This document shows positions 40,671-54,465 of a DNA stretch of 64,000 bases, piece after piece. Source of the stretch: Dirofilaria immitis. Lineage: Eukaryota > Nematoda > Chromadorea > Rhabditida > Onchocercidae. The notes under the pieces were generated by a model. The model saw only the letters and a program-made list of their open reading frames with translations. It was not told the DNA's origin and made no database searches. The translations under genes were made by a program, and so were the position numbers. The stretch is taken from positions 10,587,501-10,651,500 of the forward strand of contig JAKNDB010000068.1 of the NCBI GenBank assembly GCA_024305405.1, given 5' to 3'. Position 1 is the first letter of the stretch; every line of letters starts with the position of its first letter.

Positions 40671-42237
40671 ATGTCGCAACAGCAACAGTGTGCCTCACCG
40701 CATCAACATCTTTACAAAAAGAAAGGCGTTGATTGGAAAAATGAGCTGCGAAAGGTTTGCAAGTAGTTCCTATATTTAATTAATAAATTATGATTAATAA
40801 ATTATTAAAAAAATGATTAATTAGTAAATCGTTAAAAATTAATTAATAAGTTATTAAAAACATGAGTTTATACTTTTTGTTTTTGCTATTTTAGAAGAAT
40901 TATTTTTGTGATCCTTTTATGTAACATTTTTGTCACTTTTGGTTGCATAAGGAGTAAATTAAAGAACAAGTTTTTGGAAGTAATTAATAGCTAAGAAAAT
41001 TATCCGTTTTCTAAATTTGTGCTTAGTTGTTGTAATTGCAATAATTATTATCTTAATATAACTGTTACATTATATTTGTACTAATTAATTGTTCAAATTG
41101 ATGTTTTACCATAAATTTACGTGCATGAAAGATTTTCAGAACTTTATACGACGACTGCGAGATGGTCGTCAAGAAGCTCTTAATAATGCGCGTGATAGAT
41201 TTGGATGTTGGAGAACTGATTTGCTCTTTGAAAGCATAATAAAAGATGAAATTAATGCTTTAAAATTACTAGAACGTGTTAGAGATAGTGAACTGAATGA
41301 AGCTGTTGAACAATTCGAACGATTTCGAGATGAAATTACCCAACAAGGTTTCTTCTTACCTCATCATTAAGTTTTTTCCATAGATTTATTCTGAAAAAGA
41401 CTGCCAAAAGTTTAACTCTATTGCTCTCTTTTTCAATGAAATATTTTTATTTGTGAAGGCACATTTATTATGCATCAAATTTTGGAAATTTTATATATTT
41501 CAATAACAATTTTCAGAAATAGAAAGCATGATTGCTTATGAGCGAGAGCGACTAGAAGATTTAGCAAGTTCAGACACTTCAGTCTTATGCCCAAGATGCC
41601 AGGTATGGTGCAATATTTGTAATAGACATTTCATTTTCTGCTCTTTTTTAATCTTTGTTTTAATTTTATAAATTAAAAATCATACGCACCGAAAAAATCT
41701 AGAGGAATTTTTGCCAAAGAATGCTTAAGTTTCTTTGGATTACTTTTTTCGTTTGTTCTGCTTTTATAATCGGTGCTTATGAGTTCGAATTGAAGTAGGT
41801 CATTGTTGCTTGATTTGTGAGAATTGTGTTGTCATAGATCTCTGAATTGCGAAATGGATATTGTAACACACTAAATTGTGAAATGATATTCACAAATGAA
41901 ATTAAATCTTTTTTCACACATCGGTAATAATGGTTCTCATTCATTGTACAAAGTCATTATTTCGTTTAAACTTGAATCTTTAAAAATTTTATTTATATTT
42001 CAGTTTGCGAATTTAAATTTTCCTGACGAATATACACTAAATTGTAAACGTTGTGCACTACAATTGCGGCTGACTCAACCGTTACCATCTTCTCTCGAAC
42101 TGACGATTTATTTTACGGAGATTTTCACTTCTCATGCTAATCAAGAGTGTTCAGAAACTCCCACTCTAATACTTCAAGATACCGATAAATTATATCTTCG
42201 TTGTAATCAGTGTGCATTTGATTTTAAAATGTTTTAA
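40671..42237 (+). CDS. RPAIN: RPA-interacting protein homologue
   Basis: RPAIN binds the single-strand DNA binding complex RPA and helps carry it into the nucleus. Exons: 40671-40754, 41140-41347, 41517-41602, 42004-42237; all phases agree with no repair, giving 203 residues, close to the human protein. The N-terminal block reads HLYKKKGVDWKNELRK then FIRRLRDGRQEALNNARDR, the usual start of the family. The middle is an acidic helical stretch. The C-terminal zinc-finger region has CPRC, CKRC and CNQC pairs, ending at FDFKMF. The A-rich stretch after the TTTAG acceptor at 40660 leads directly into the ATG and may be a spliced-leader site. It is the only multi-exon gene here with no frame break. 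Confidence 0.9.
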
Positions 42238-45059
42238 CTTGAGGTATTTGTTTTATTCAAAAGTTTCATGTAATTTTATGTTTTTGTATCGATCAAATTA
42301 TTATCCATTTGCTCATTGTTTCATCATCTCTTACCTTTCTAATTTTGGTATTGCCGTGATTGTTGACATTGTTTTTGCTGCTTATTATTCCGGTTTTTTA
42401 TAAATGCACTCATTAAAAAAATGGAATTTAGCAATATTTTGTATTTACATGTTTGCTTCTCATTTCTTTTATAAAGATACGCCGGAAATATCAGTTTTTT
42501 TCTGCTAAACTAAAGGAGTTTGAACACTAAAAATATAATGTCAGTATGCTAAGATCATAATGTTCAATTTTGAATCGCCATTTGTATATTTCTCGATTCT
42601 CTTCAAAATAAGAGGTTTTGTTGTGTAAAATATGATATTCGATAACAAGTTGAGAGGCGCATGTTTGGAAAGGTTCTAAGTAGTTGATAAGGTTTTTTTT
42701 TGGGGAGGCTAAGTAGTTGGGAGAAAAAATTTATTGTAAGAATATAAAGATTCTAAGTATGCGGTTGTTGGAACTGATGTGATAGCATCAGCACAGAGAG
42801 CATTGCAATAATTTAGTATATCATTTAATAAATGATTAACAGATAAAAATTCAGCCGGCTAATTACGCTTCATATTGTATATATTGAATTTAGGATGGAA
42901 GAATTTATTGCATTTATTAAACAGTTGCCAAGCTAGATTACGCTCACGTGAAATGAATAAGAAATGTGTGTCATTATCTAATCGTATAATATCAAAGGAA
43001 TAGAAGTTGCGACTGAGGGGATTATTCGACGGAACGAAATCCTTTAGTTATATATATCATACGTCTGCAATTCCTCATCAGTATTTCATTTACTGAAAAT
43101 AGGCCAATAATCGGTGAGATAAATACTCTCATAAATACTTGTTAAAGCAAAAATAATTCTGAATGTTATCGTTATAGTAATATTGACTAAACATTCTATT
43201 CCATTGTTTTATTATTCACTTCAAATAGATTGTAAGTTGAGTTTGTTATTGAATTAATACTTAATTTTATAACACTTAAAATTTGAGATTCAATTTTTTT
43301 GTAATTGAAGATCATTTAATGTTAATTATATTAGTCTGGAATGTATATTATTATACGGTGTCTGTGTCCCTGAAGGGACCTAAAACGGAAGAATTTGGAT
43401 GAATAGAGTGACGGTTGATCTGGTCTGGTCAACAGAAAGTAGAGGGATTAGAAGTTCCACAGCTGACATATTACACAAAATTTATAGTATCTCTCTACAT
43501 CTTGATGCATTTTTCAAAACAAACATTTTCTGATTATTTCTTAGAAATTTGAACTAGTAATTAGAAAAGTTAATCTCTATTAAAGATTATAGTAATGACC
43601 TTTGCCACTATTAATAAATATAAAACATAATACTTGAAAATAAATCACTGATTGCTTCAAATCTTCAATATCCCATGGGATTTTTGAATTTGATTCGATA
43701 TCCTATCAAAAATATATATAATTGCGAAATTCAGAGAAGAAACTAATTCATCAGTAATATTGTGTTATATCAGTTAATTGTCTTAGAGAATGCCACTTGT
43801 TAAAACAGTTGTCGCTCAGCCTGTAACAAGAAATATCTTGAGGGACCAAAAATTTTAAATACAATTTTAAATTCAGAAATCGTCGACTTTTTTTGAAACT
43901 TTTGAAGTTGAACACCGTATCATCCATCAGTAAAAAAGTGGTGATTGTTTATTGATAACGAGATTAAGCATTTATGAGAATTTGAATATACATGTATATT
44001 ATTCAAAATGTTGGATCTGTTGCTATTCGCTTTGTTGGACGTATTTATATTGTTTATGAAGAAGTGTGTAGTCTGTTAATCGACCTTTCTCTTTTTCACT
44101 TTTAGTGACAGAGGTCATATATAGATGCGTGAAAAAGGAAGAACTGCAATTGTAAACGATCAAAGCTTCAACTTCTGTTTATGCCAAATTACTGCTAGCT
44201 AATTGATTTTAGGGCAGAAAATGTTGAAAGGAGAAAATTACAGAGGAGACAAATATGTCAAACAGTGAGCGAAGCAAATGAAATTTTATTCAAATTTTGA
44301 TTGAAAATTGCATGATTTTTGAGAAATCGACACTAATCCTTCGGAAATAATTTTGAAGGATATCTTGAATATTAAAATAAAATACCAAGAGTGAGAAGGA
44401 AGTACTAATTTCAATAACTGCACTATCAAAGCAATAAATATTTCAAAAATAAGGAAAAAAAGGCATTCCTAGTAATCTTTTTATTGCTAGTCAGATTTGA
44501 ATATATTATAATTATTAAATTATAATTGTAATTTATTGTTGCTAATATTAAAATAGTATTTCATATTTTCATTTTTTCATAAATTTATTTCCTTGCTATC
44601 AAAAAATTTGATTTTCAATCATTGATAAATTTAAACAAACAATTTCAAATTCTTATTTTCAGATGCATTTTCGATTTGTGTAAAATTTTTGATTCGAAAT
44701 TAAAAGATAAATTTGTTGCTGCAACTATAGTTCGATAGTTCACTGATATCTGATATTTCTAAGGTTGAAGACAAGAGATAGACTTGCCACTCTGCAAATT
44801 ATATTTCGTAGTGTAAATTTTTCATACGACAAGGAATAAAGTGACGGGAAATAGCATGACAATTTATGATAGGAGAAGATGAATATCGTCTTTTAACGAT
44901 TTTCATCAAATGCAATCCCTCCCGAATGCTTCCAGTTACTTCACATCAGACCTGAAGTCCGACCCATTTGTATTCATCAACCGCTTTATATTGAAGTTAG
45001 AGACTATTTGAAAATTGTCATCGAACCATCACATCTCCTTTTGATTCTTCTTGGATACC
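42238..45059. other. Intergenic region
   Basis: No supported exon. Contains short inverted pieces, for example GTCCCTGAAGGGAC near 43366, of no clear meaning. It precedes the aminopeptidase gene and should include its promoter. Confidence 0.55.
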
Positions 45060-48000
45060 ATGACACCACCATCAGATACCTTCTCTACTAATAACACTAA
45101 TGATATCGTCAATGGTACCAATACCAATATTGCTATAACAGATACCATTGACATTTTTCATAAACATCGAAAATGGCTGACTGATAAAAAGCAATATATC
45201 ACATATATGATGCTAATTATTGTTTTCTTACTTATTTTACTTGGCATACTTATGGTTTTGCGCTTCACAATAAAAATATACCTGTAAGGATATCGGAGCT
45301 TCAAAATGTTGGAAATCGAAGCGATGAGCATTTCAGCATCTCAACATTACCACAAACTGGACATAATGAATCATTACCATCAGATGAGGTGAGTTTTAAT
45401 CTCTATATTGAACAGTTTCTTTAAAATTTTTCAAGAATAAAAAATTTTTGCGACTATTCAAACTCTCGAAAAATTTTGCAATTTAGTAATTAATGAAATT
45501 GTTGAATTATTCCTTATTTGTTTCAATACATAGTGCATAGTAAAAATATCAAATTTTTTTGCAGAATTCTGACTTCACGCCACTACCAATTACAAATAAC
45601 AGTCAAAGCTTTGATGTATCACAATGTGTCACACCAAACAAAAATAAGAAATGTCTTCAAATTCAGCGCAAAAATTTTCATAAGTATGCAAAATTTGATA
45701 ATTTTTTAAAAATTAACCATTCAGTCCAATTTCTACATCTCCATTCATGCTTTGATCTCTTTGATTTAAACATTTCTCTTGTTTGATCATTGTAAATGTC
45801 TATAATTCGATATCAAAATCCGATCTTTTTATTTCTTCAAAAATTATGTTCCAAGAAATGGAAAGAAGCATAGTTTTTTTCATTGTGAGAACAAATTTGT
45901 TAGAATGGCGATTTGTTATGTATTTATTAATTAATGCTATCCTATGATTGTTAATTGTCTATCAATCATTGTGATAAGAGAAGAAGTCACATTTTCTGCT
46001 AAAATAAGTTGAATGTCTATTTGAGAATGTTGAAAGAGTAATGTGTGTGCTTCTATCAGAAAACTTATTAATTAAATGGAAGAGATTTCGAAAATATTAT
46101 TAAATGAAATTATTAAAAATGCCGTCAAGTAATTTTTTCTTGCTTTATCAAAGGATAAAAGGTAACGAAACAAATATTTCCATTTTTGAAATGTTGTCTT
46201 TTTGAAGTATCAGATTTATATTACTGAATCTATATCATTTTCACTTGTTTAGTATATTTGCTCATATGGTTAAATTTGAGTTAGCATCAGAAAATGATAT
46301 GACATATTTTTAATTAGTGGTATAGCAGAAATTTTTATCAAAAATTGACCTTTCAAAGTCAAAGTGATTAAAAAGTCTTTAACATGCTCACAAGCAAAAG
46401 TCAAATAATTAAGACTAAACAGAGGGATAATTTTACAGTTCGTTAAATATTTAATTTATCTTGAAAAATTTACCAAATCTTCCTTGCAGTGACGCAAATA
46501 TACCTTCAGAAGATTTTGTAGCTCATTTGGGACATTTCATGGGATGGCGTCCAAAACATTACGAACTCAATATAACCATTAATCGAGATGCACGAACATC
46601 TTTTACAGGGAATGTTAATATCTATGTAAGTTCTATTCTTGAAATCATTAAGTAAAATATCATTAAGTTAAAAATTTTGGAATCAAAATAATTGATAAGT
46701 TAAAAACTGAAACGAACAATGGTATCAATTATTTTTTAGTTCTATTGAGAAAGTGATTTATTTGACAATTTAAAATGAAAGATAAGGAATTTGAAATGTA
46801 TGTTGCCTGAATGACCTGAATGACAACAACACGAACTTAATACATTCATATTCATATTGAATAGTGAAACTTAATGGTTTTTATTATATACATAACTTAT
46901 TCAAGTACTTATTTTTGAGAAATAAATGAATTGAAATCCACTAAACTTTACCAGTCAATGTCAGATAGTTTCTTCTTTGGAAATTTGCAGATCAAAGCTG
47001 TTGAAACAACTTCTTCAATATCACTGCATACTGGCCGATCCATCTCTAATATTACTCTGTCACAAATAAAAGTGCATAATTGTCGTACAGGTTATTATAC
47101 AAAATTGAGAATAACTTTATTTGAAAAAAATTCCTTTTCATTCAAAATCACATTCTGAAAGTGTATTTATAAAATTTTAAAAATTTAGGAGAAGTTTACT
47201 GTATTGCATCGATAGTTTATCATCAAAAGGATGAAGTATTATTAATAGAATTCTTCGAGCCCATTAGTGTCGGGCACATTATTCTTCTTCAAATTAAAAA
47301 TTTTATCAGTATGCAAGCTTCTGCAGGCCTAATCGTCAAAAGCCCTCAAAAATGGGAACCTAAACGGTAAATTTATCCCTCTTCAGTAAATATTCCATGT
47401 AAATCTTGTGAAATTTTCTACGAAAATGAAGTAAAACCTGAAATTGGAATATTTAAAATAAAATTCGATAATTGTAGCAAATCTGTGAAATTCATTAGGA
47501 TTTTGGAAAAAAGATTAAAATATTTGAAGGCCATGGACAGTAACTACATTTTTTCAACTTCGTAATGCTCGTTCAGTTTTCCCGTGTTTCGATTTGCCAA
47601 TTATGAAGGCAACAATGAAAATGTGTATTAACCATCCAGCTGGAAGTGAAGCACGGTATTTGTTTTACTTTTGAGTAAAATTGGAATTCTGATTTCCTTC
47701 AAACTTATCCAATGCTCGTCTTTATAAGTATTCTTCAGTATTGAATTTTTTGAAATATGTTTTTTAGATCAAATACAAAAATACTTTCTGTTTCTAATAC
47801 TAATGGACGAATCGAATCTTGCTTCGAACGTACACCAATAATGAGTAGTTATTTATATGCTTTTACCATATTTGACCGCATGAGTTCAATGAAAGGAGCA
47901 ATAAAACCTAATGCATATTTACCTGAAATTGAAGTACTGTATTCTGAAGAAGATAATTTCATCAAACCTGATTGGATTAGCACTGAAGCAATGCACGTAT

Positions 48001-51000
48001 GCAAATTTTTGTAGCACATATAAAATTTTGGAAATTGAAATCTCTTTCAGATTTCAAGATTCCTCTTGTTAACTTATTTTTAAAACTAGAGAAAAGTTTA
48101 TTTGGGGAAGTATTTTTTTCTCATTTTAGGCTTTAAAGGTGATGGAAAATATTAGCGATTTTCGATATCCATTGATGAAGCTCAGCCTGATGGCATCATT
48201 TTTACCTGTTTATGGGCTTGAAAATTTGGGTCTTATTATATTGGATGAACGATTTATAGCTTATCCGAAATATCGTTTGGCTCACACTATTCTTGCACAT
48301 GAAGTTGCCCAGCAGTGGATCGGCAACATCGTTACGATTAAAAATTGGAAAGAAATGTGCTTGCAGGTTAATTTATCCTTTTATTTAATTTAATTCAATT
48401 TTTTTTATAACCGAAATTCTAATAAAAAATATGCAAATGAAATTTGCAATCAAAACGAAAATTTGAAATCTGAAATTTTCTGAGTTGGACATTTGAAATT
48501 CTAATTTTCTATGGTGTGCATGAGCAGAAAAATGCCAAATAGAATTAAAACAGAACGAAATATATTCGCAGAAATTTTAAGTTGACTAAAATCATAGAAA
48601 CTGAATTCCGAAAATTTATTAATAAGAGGACAGAACAGAATGATATGATAACTGACATTGTGAAATCAGCTTTTCTTCCGTTGCTGAGCAATCCTTAGGA
48701 AAACAATATATTGACGGATTATTTATTTTTTATTGCGCATATGATATATGCTTACTTTTTATAAATTTTTAAAGTAAAAATTTAACTTTTCGTCGATTGT
48801 TAATAAAAGTAAGGCAAATTTTGATTTAGATCAATTTTTAATCTGAGATCAATCAATCAAAATCTGACAATTATTTCCTTCTTTTTCTGTCATTCATTTG
48901 CAGGAAAGCGCATCAGTTCTAAAAATTCTTCTCCGTTCTGTTAAATGAGGCTTTTAATTATGTGTACGATAGAACATTATGCTATCATGCATACTACTAC
49001 TCTTTTATACCTGTTTAGATTTAACAGCAAATTTCATTGATTTATCAATTAATCACTAGCGAGAGACAGATTAGGCGGATGGATAAGTATATCGAAGATT
49101 TGATCATTTATCAATCATAAAAGAATACGACAGTGATAAGGATTAAAATGACTTTTGTTTGAATACATTATCAGATATTCATAAAAATAGAGAGATTCGA
49201 TGGTAATAGAAGAGTCATTTGTTTGGAGAATTGCTTTTAGAAGATGCCGAACTGATGATACAAACAGCTGTTTCAAGTTGATAAATTACTACACAAAGGG
49301 AGATATTAGTTAATTGCACATTCTGTCAAAAGGTCACTAGGGATAATAGAATTACGAGAATTAATCTATCAAACTTTTCATAAATGCTGTTGATTCTTTA
49401 TAGAACGTCTAGCAATTCTGAAATTTTGTCAACATTTTTAGGCATATTAGAATGAATTCAGCAAGTCATAAGTAAAAAAGTAATTGCATAAGTAAAATAA
49501 ATCATATCTTGTTGGATTTCATTGTGCAGTATATATTCAACTTTTTATTTTCAAATTTTGACATAGAAAGGTGAAAAGAGAAATAAAAATAAATTTTTGA
49601 AAAAAATTTTTGAAGAAAGTGAAATTAGGAAGTGAAATTGAAGGTTGAAATTCGCTTACTTATTGGCCATTGAAAATTCTCTTAAATGTTAGAAATATGT
49701 TATAGCGAATAATTTCATTTCGTTGAAAAATTTGGCCAAAATTTGATCAATTCATATACAAAAGCTTTCTGTTAAAAATTTTTATCATAGGAAGGATCGA
49801 TCTTGAGAAAGTTCCAAGAATGTTTCAGATATTATATTACCGATAAGTGTTCTGATGACTTACCATAATGCCAACATTGTGTTTCAAATTTCATCTCGTT
49901 CTTTTCCAATCACTACTTACTATTATTAACCTGAACTCAGAAATCAGAGATACAGAAGGATTAGGGCAACAGGTGCAACTTATTGAAATAAGTTTGCGAG
50001 GGAGGAATAAATTAGTTTGCTTTTTTCCCCTTTCCACGAGAATAGATATGAATAATAAACAAAGAAATATGTAAACAAATCATGAAACGAAATTCAAATC
50101 TAAATTTAAATTTAAAAATAAAATTATTGTGGGTACAAGTAAATGAAAATATTATAAACACGAGAAAGCAAATACAAAATAATTTTTGCATGCCCAAATT
50201 TACAATTTGAACTTTGAAATCCTAAAATAGAAAAAATCCATTTCATTTTCGAACTCTGAATTTACGTTTAACTCAGCATCTCTTTTCATTAAGTATAGTG
50301 TATATTTTTTCTCACTTCATGTGCGGTGATATCATCTAACAGTTGAAGTGAAGTTTTTGAAAGAAATTAAATCAAAGCGGAATTCTAGGATGTATTTCAG
50401 GAGGGGTTAAGTACTTATTTGGAATGGATTATCGCAAAATCGTTAGATAATTCAACTGAAATGGACGAACTGATTGGTGAAAAGCGTCGTGAAGGTATTA
50501 TGAAAGATAGTATAAGCTCCACAACCATCGTTTCCGAATTTCGTTCACCTGAGGATGTATGCTTAATTTATTCATTAACTCTAATTCCTTTGTTAACTTG
50601 CAGTTACTAATCTAACTCATTTTTATTTAAAAGCATTGCCTGTTATTTGTTTAGTAATTATTTGCTTATTTGCTGACATACTTTTCCTTTAACTTAGTTC
50701 TTCCAATTTGTCTGCTATATCCTTAAGCTACACACATTTTTCCAAGAGTTTTTCTCGAGAATATTTGGCATGGAACCATAAAATCTGCAGATTTCACGAT
50801 GCTTCGATAAGCCAGCAACATTTTTCGCTATGCTTGAACTTGGATTTGGACAAGGTACAGTAGCGAAAATGATCAAGTAAGTGCTCATTCAAATCACATC
50901 ATAGAAAACAAAAAAGACAAAAGAAAAATGTTGAAGAGAGATAAGAAAGAAACATATTGTTAAAAAGCAATAAAATGATGACATAAATCGATAAAAACCA

Positions 51001-52583
51001 CATATAATTAGACAAAGCTAACTTTACAAAAGAATTGTTCTTTTAAATTCCCGAGATTTAAGGATTCTCCGGTATTTACTCACTAAAAATTTGCTTTTGA
51101 AACACTTACTCTCATAATATCTCCAACTTGCTAACTAAGCATCTAAGCATCATTTGAGATGTTTCGAATTCTAAAATTCTGATTACCCTGGGATAACTAC
51201 AGGTTACTCATGCTGCGCTATACCTACGCTAATGCTGGAATAATGGAATGGCGTAGTATCATCGAGGAAGCTGCAAATGACTTTCTCGCTGGTTGGTTTT
51301 CATTTATTCATTTACTTCATTGTTTATTTGTATACCTGTTTGTTGATTTACGATAAGGAACTGGAATTTAGGTGAATTCTTCGAGAAGTATTTTACACAA
51401 CCTGGTTTGCCGCTTATTCGTGTCTCTGTTACTGCAGAAGGATTAAAACTAACGCAAAATGTTACGGCCATGAAACGAGTTCTAAATGTAAGAACAATTT
51501 TTAATACTGTAATTCAACGGCAGAAAAACAATGGCGTTCACACTTTCAAGAAGAATATCTAACTTTATCAAATGCTGTGTCATTTGCTTTGAAAGCATTT
51601 ATTTCTTATCTTTTTTCCTGAATCTTGCCTGGAAATACAAAGTGAAGCAATAATTTTAAGAGCTCTAAAATCATTTTAAACCTCAGATTTATGAGATTTC
51701 ATAAAGTCACTAAATGCAACTGAAGAGTGGGAATATTTAAAATTTCTCGAAGTAATTTTGTCATTGAGAATTCTTAGCAATTTTAGGTACCTCCGGCTAT
51801 TGTACCATTGGATATAGCTGTTATTGATGTACCTGAACGAACAGTGCTTATTTTGAGCAATGAAACAAAATAATATTACTGAAACATAATGGACTGATTG
51901 TAGTGGATCCAGACAGACGTACTCATTCTATAATTGTTTATGAAGTAAATTCGAATTTATGTTTAAACTTCGCCATTTAGAATTAGAGAGTTAAGGATAA
52001 AATGACCGTTGACTTTAGAATTCATTCATTATTTCACGAAAAATTTATTTAAAGTTAAGCTTTTGGAGAAAAATGATTATGGTAACAGTTATCAAGAATG
52101 TTCTCTCATTGTATCTGGCTATTCCAAAATCTAATCCTAATTTGTTACACAATTCATCGGAACATTCTTTGTTTCAAATCCACTTTTAGGAGATTTATAC
52201 TCATGCTTCCAATCAACTAAACAAACATATTCAAATTTAGAAATCTCTTCATTACAGCCGGAAGTTTATCTACGTTTCGTGCAATGCATCGAAATATCCT
52301 CATGCTCAGTATTCTTAAAAGCAGAAACTATGAAACGCATTTCGGACGATTTTTGTTGGGCCTTTTGGGTAATCACTTCACGATACCTAAAAATATGCCC
52401 TACCAAGCTCGAATTTGGATGCAATTTATGCAAATTTTGTCGAGAACAACTTATGTACATGGATCTTGTGCATGCTGTATGAATAAAAATTTGGAGAAAT
52501 CCGGAGCGGTAAGATGTAGCTGGCATTGGAATGATGTATGTGAAGAACTTAGCTTGCTTAAACAAATTCAACATTTTTCGTGA
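45060..52583 (+). CDS. M1-family aminopeptidase homologue, probably inactive
   Basis: A type II membrane protein of the zinc aminopeptidase N family. A short cytoplasmic head is followed by one membrane helix at about residues 46-67, then a Ser/Asn-rich stalk and the M1 body. Exons: 45060-45388, 45565-45683, 46490-46625, 46991-47090, 47189-47366, 47530-47655, 47768-47996, 48130-48366, 50401-50556, 50791-50876, 51203-51291, 51372-51487, 51787-51944, 52258-52583; about 795 residues. Body motifs: GHFMGWRPKHYELNI, PCFDLPIMKATM, and YGLENLGLI in place of GAMENWG. The zinc site reads HEVAQ (about 463-467) rather than HEVAH, with Glu at 486 preserved at the normal 18-residue spacing. The expected catalytic Tyr of the SYxKG block appears as Phe (CFDKP). 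Peptidase activity is therefore unlikely. One base is missing near 45266 and near 51870. The frame of the last exon is uncertain (an alternative stops at 52482). Confidence 0.88.
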
Positions 52584-54465
52584 TTGTGACATACTTATTA
52601 GCTAAGTATTCCCTAGCGATTAAATTTAATTTGTTTCTAAAATGTTTAAAACTGAAATTTAAATCCGTTTATTGGATATTTATCGTTTCTACAGTGGAAA
52701 TCAGAGAATATGAATTTAAAAATTCTTCCTTCCTCGTATCAGGAACCATATAAGAAAATCATTCAGTGTAATGTCTCCTAGCGATAGCTATTCCAAATAT
52801 ATACATGATCAATCGATAAACAATTATAGTCTCCAAATATATACATGATCAATCGATAAACAATTATAGTCATCAAATCGTTTTTTCCGATCCATTTTTT
52901 GGCTCCAGTCAACATCTATCAGTGTCTTATTTTTCGTATTGGTTTGATTTTCCAGAGAAATAACTTCTCTGACATAATTTAATCATTCCATTTCCATGCT
53001 ATAAAAAGAACGTTTAAGTTGGATTCCATGAGAGTAAATGCATACTATTTTAAAAATTTCGTAAGAAAAGGCCATCTTCATTTCGCAGTAACGTTTATTC
53101 TTGTGATTGCTTTTATTTGTACAACGATCTCAACTGAATTATTATGAAGGTACGCATTTAGTTGCCTATTTCTTTCTTTTGATTTTTTTTTAATACTTAG
53201 TCATAATAATTCTTTGTGCCTACTTTGTCATAATAACTATTACAAATCAATTTTTCAATTTTTTGATCTCTGTACTCGACCAAAAGACACTGTCGAAGAT
53301 TCACATAGACAATTCACAAACCAAATCTAATCAAAATTGTTTAACGTCTTCAGTGAACAACCTAATCTAGCAAATCCTATTGTCTTAGCTCATAATACAT
53401 CGGGAAAATAGAAACGAGAGATGATTCGTTAGACAATTAAGACTTGCTCGGGATCACATTTCAAAAAGTTATTCTGAAATCCCGGGAACGGAAACTTTTG
53501 AGTCTAAAATGTATCTAACGAGTGAATGTTACTTTAGTGAGTATCGATTAGTAATTAAAATAAAAAAATACTATACGATCATTGGAAAGCGTATTATTAG
53601 AAAGCCAAAGTTGCCATCGGATAAAGGTTTCATCAAAGAACCATGAAATATTGTAGTGAGTATCTTCAGAACTATGTGAATGTTTCCCTATACTGTGCAG
53701 AATTTCCATAACATGCAATAATTTATTAAAGATAAAAATGAAGATTTCTTTTAATAATCCCCAAAAAGCTTCACATGCAAACTAATTAGTATAATCCACT
53801 ATCAACATTGGTTTATATAAATTATTTACAATATCGCTGATATATGGAATCTCGAAAAAAATTGAAACAAAAGAGCTTTTAAAATTAAGAAAATAAGGAA
53901 ATTTTTCAGGAAACATTCAAGTATGCAAAATAGAATAAACAGCATCATAAATCAGAACGTTAGAAACGATAATACAAACAAATTAACAAAAAATAATACG
54001 CTCATTTAGCTCGAACTTAGAAATATCAGGAACATTATCAGGAGTATGCATCTATATACTAGATAGATACATTAATTTCTCGAATGAGGTTTATGATATT
54101 AAAACCTAATCTTCTCGACAATAAATTGATTTTTCAGCAATACCTGAGGAAATTAAAGTTTTAGATTCATATCGTTGAGTTTCTGCAAAATTCCTCACAA
54201 TATGTGAAAAAATTTTAATATATTCATAAATATCAATTAGAGCAGGAATTAATGATTTTAGCTAAGAAATGAACACATCAATTTCTTCTACCTAAAATTC
54301 AAGATCAGAAATTATTGAAAATAGTATACGATAACGTTTGGAGATATACAACAACTTAATCGTTAAATAGCAAAAGACGGAGGAGAAAAACGGAACCATT
54401 CTTAATTAAACTTGATCATTAAACAGCAAAATATAGAGAGAAAAAGTTATAAATGGAATTATCCT
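52584..54465. other. Convergent intergenic region
   Basis: It lies between the 3' ends of the aminopeptidase gene and rab-33. No exon seen. It contains the 40-base tandem duplication listed separately. Confidence 0.6.
52792..52871. repeat. Perfect 40-bp tandem duplication
   Basis: The 40 bases at 52792-52831 are repeated exactly at 52832-52871. The unit contains ATCGAT and ends ATTATAGTC. Perfect identity suggests a recent duplication, or an assembly artefact given the other errors in the window. Confidence 0.9.

Noticed and set aside
52279..52482. Cys-rich reading of the last aminopeptidase exon
   Set aside because: It fits the donor phase but ends early. The longer frame to 52583 looks more like the helical M1 C-terminal region. 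Kept as an alternative rather than a separate gene.
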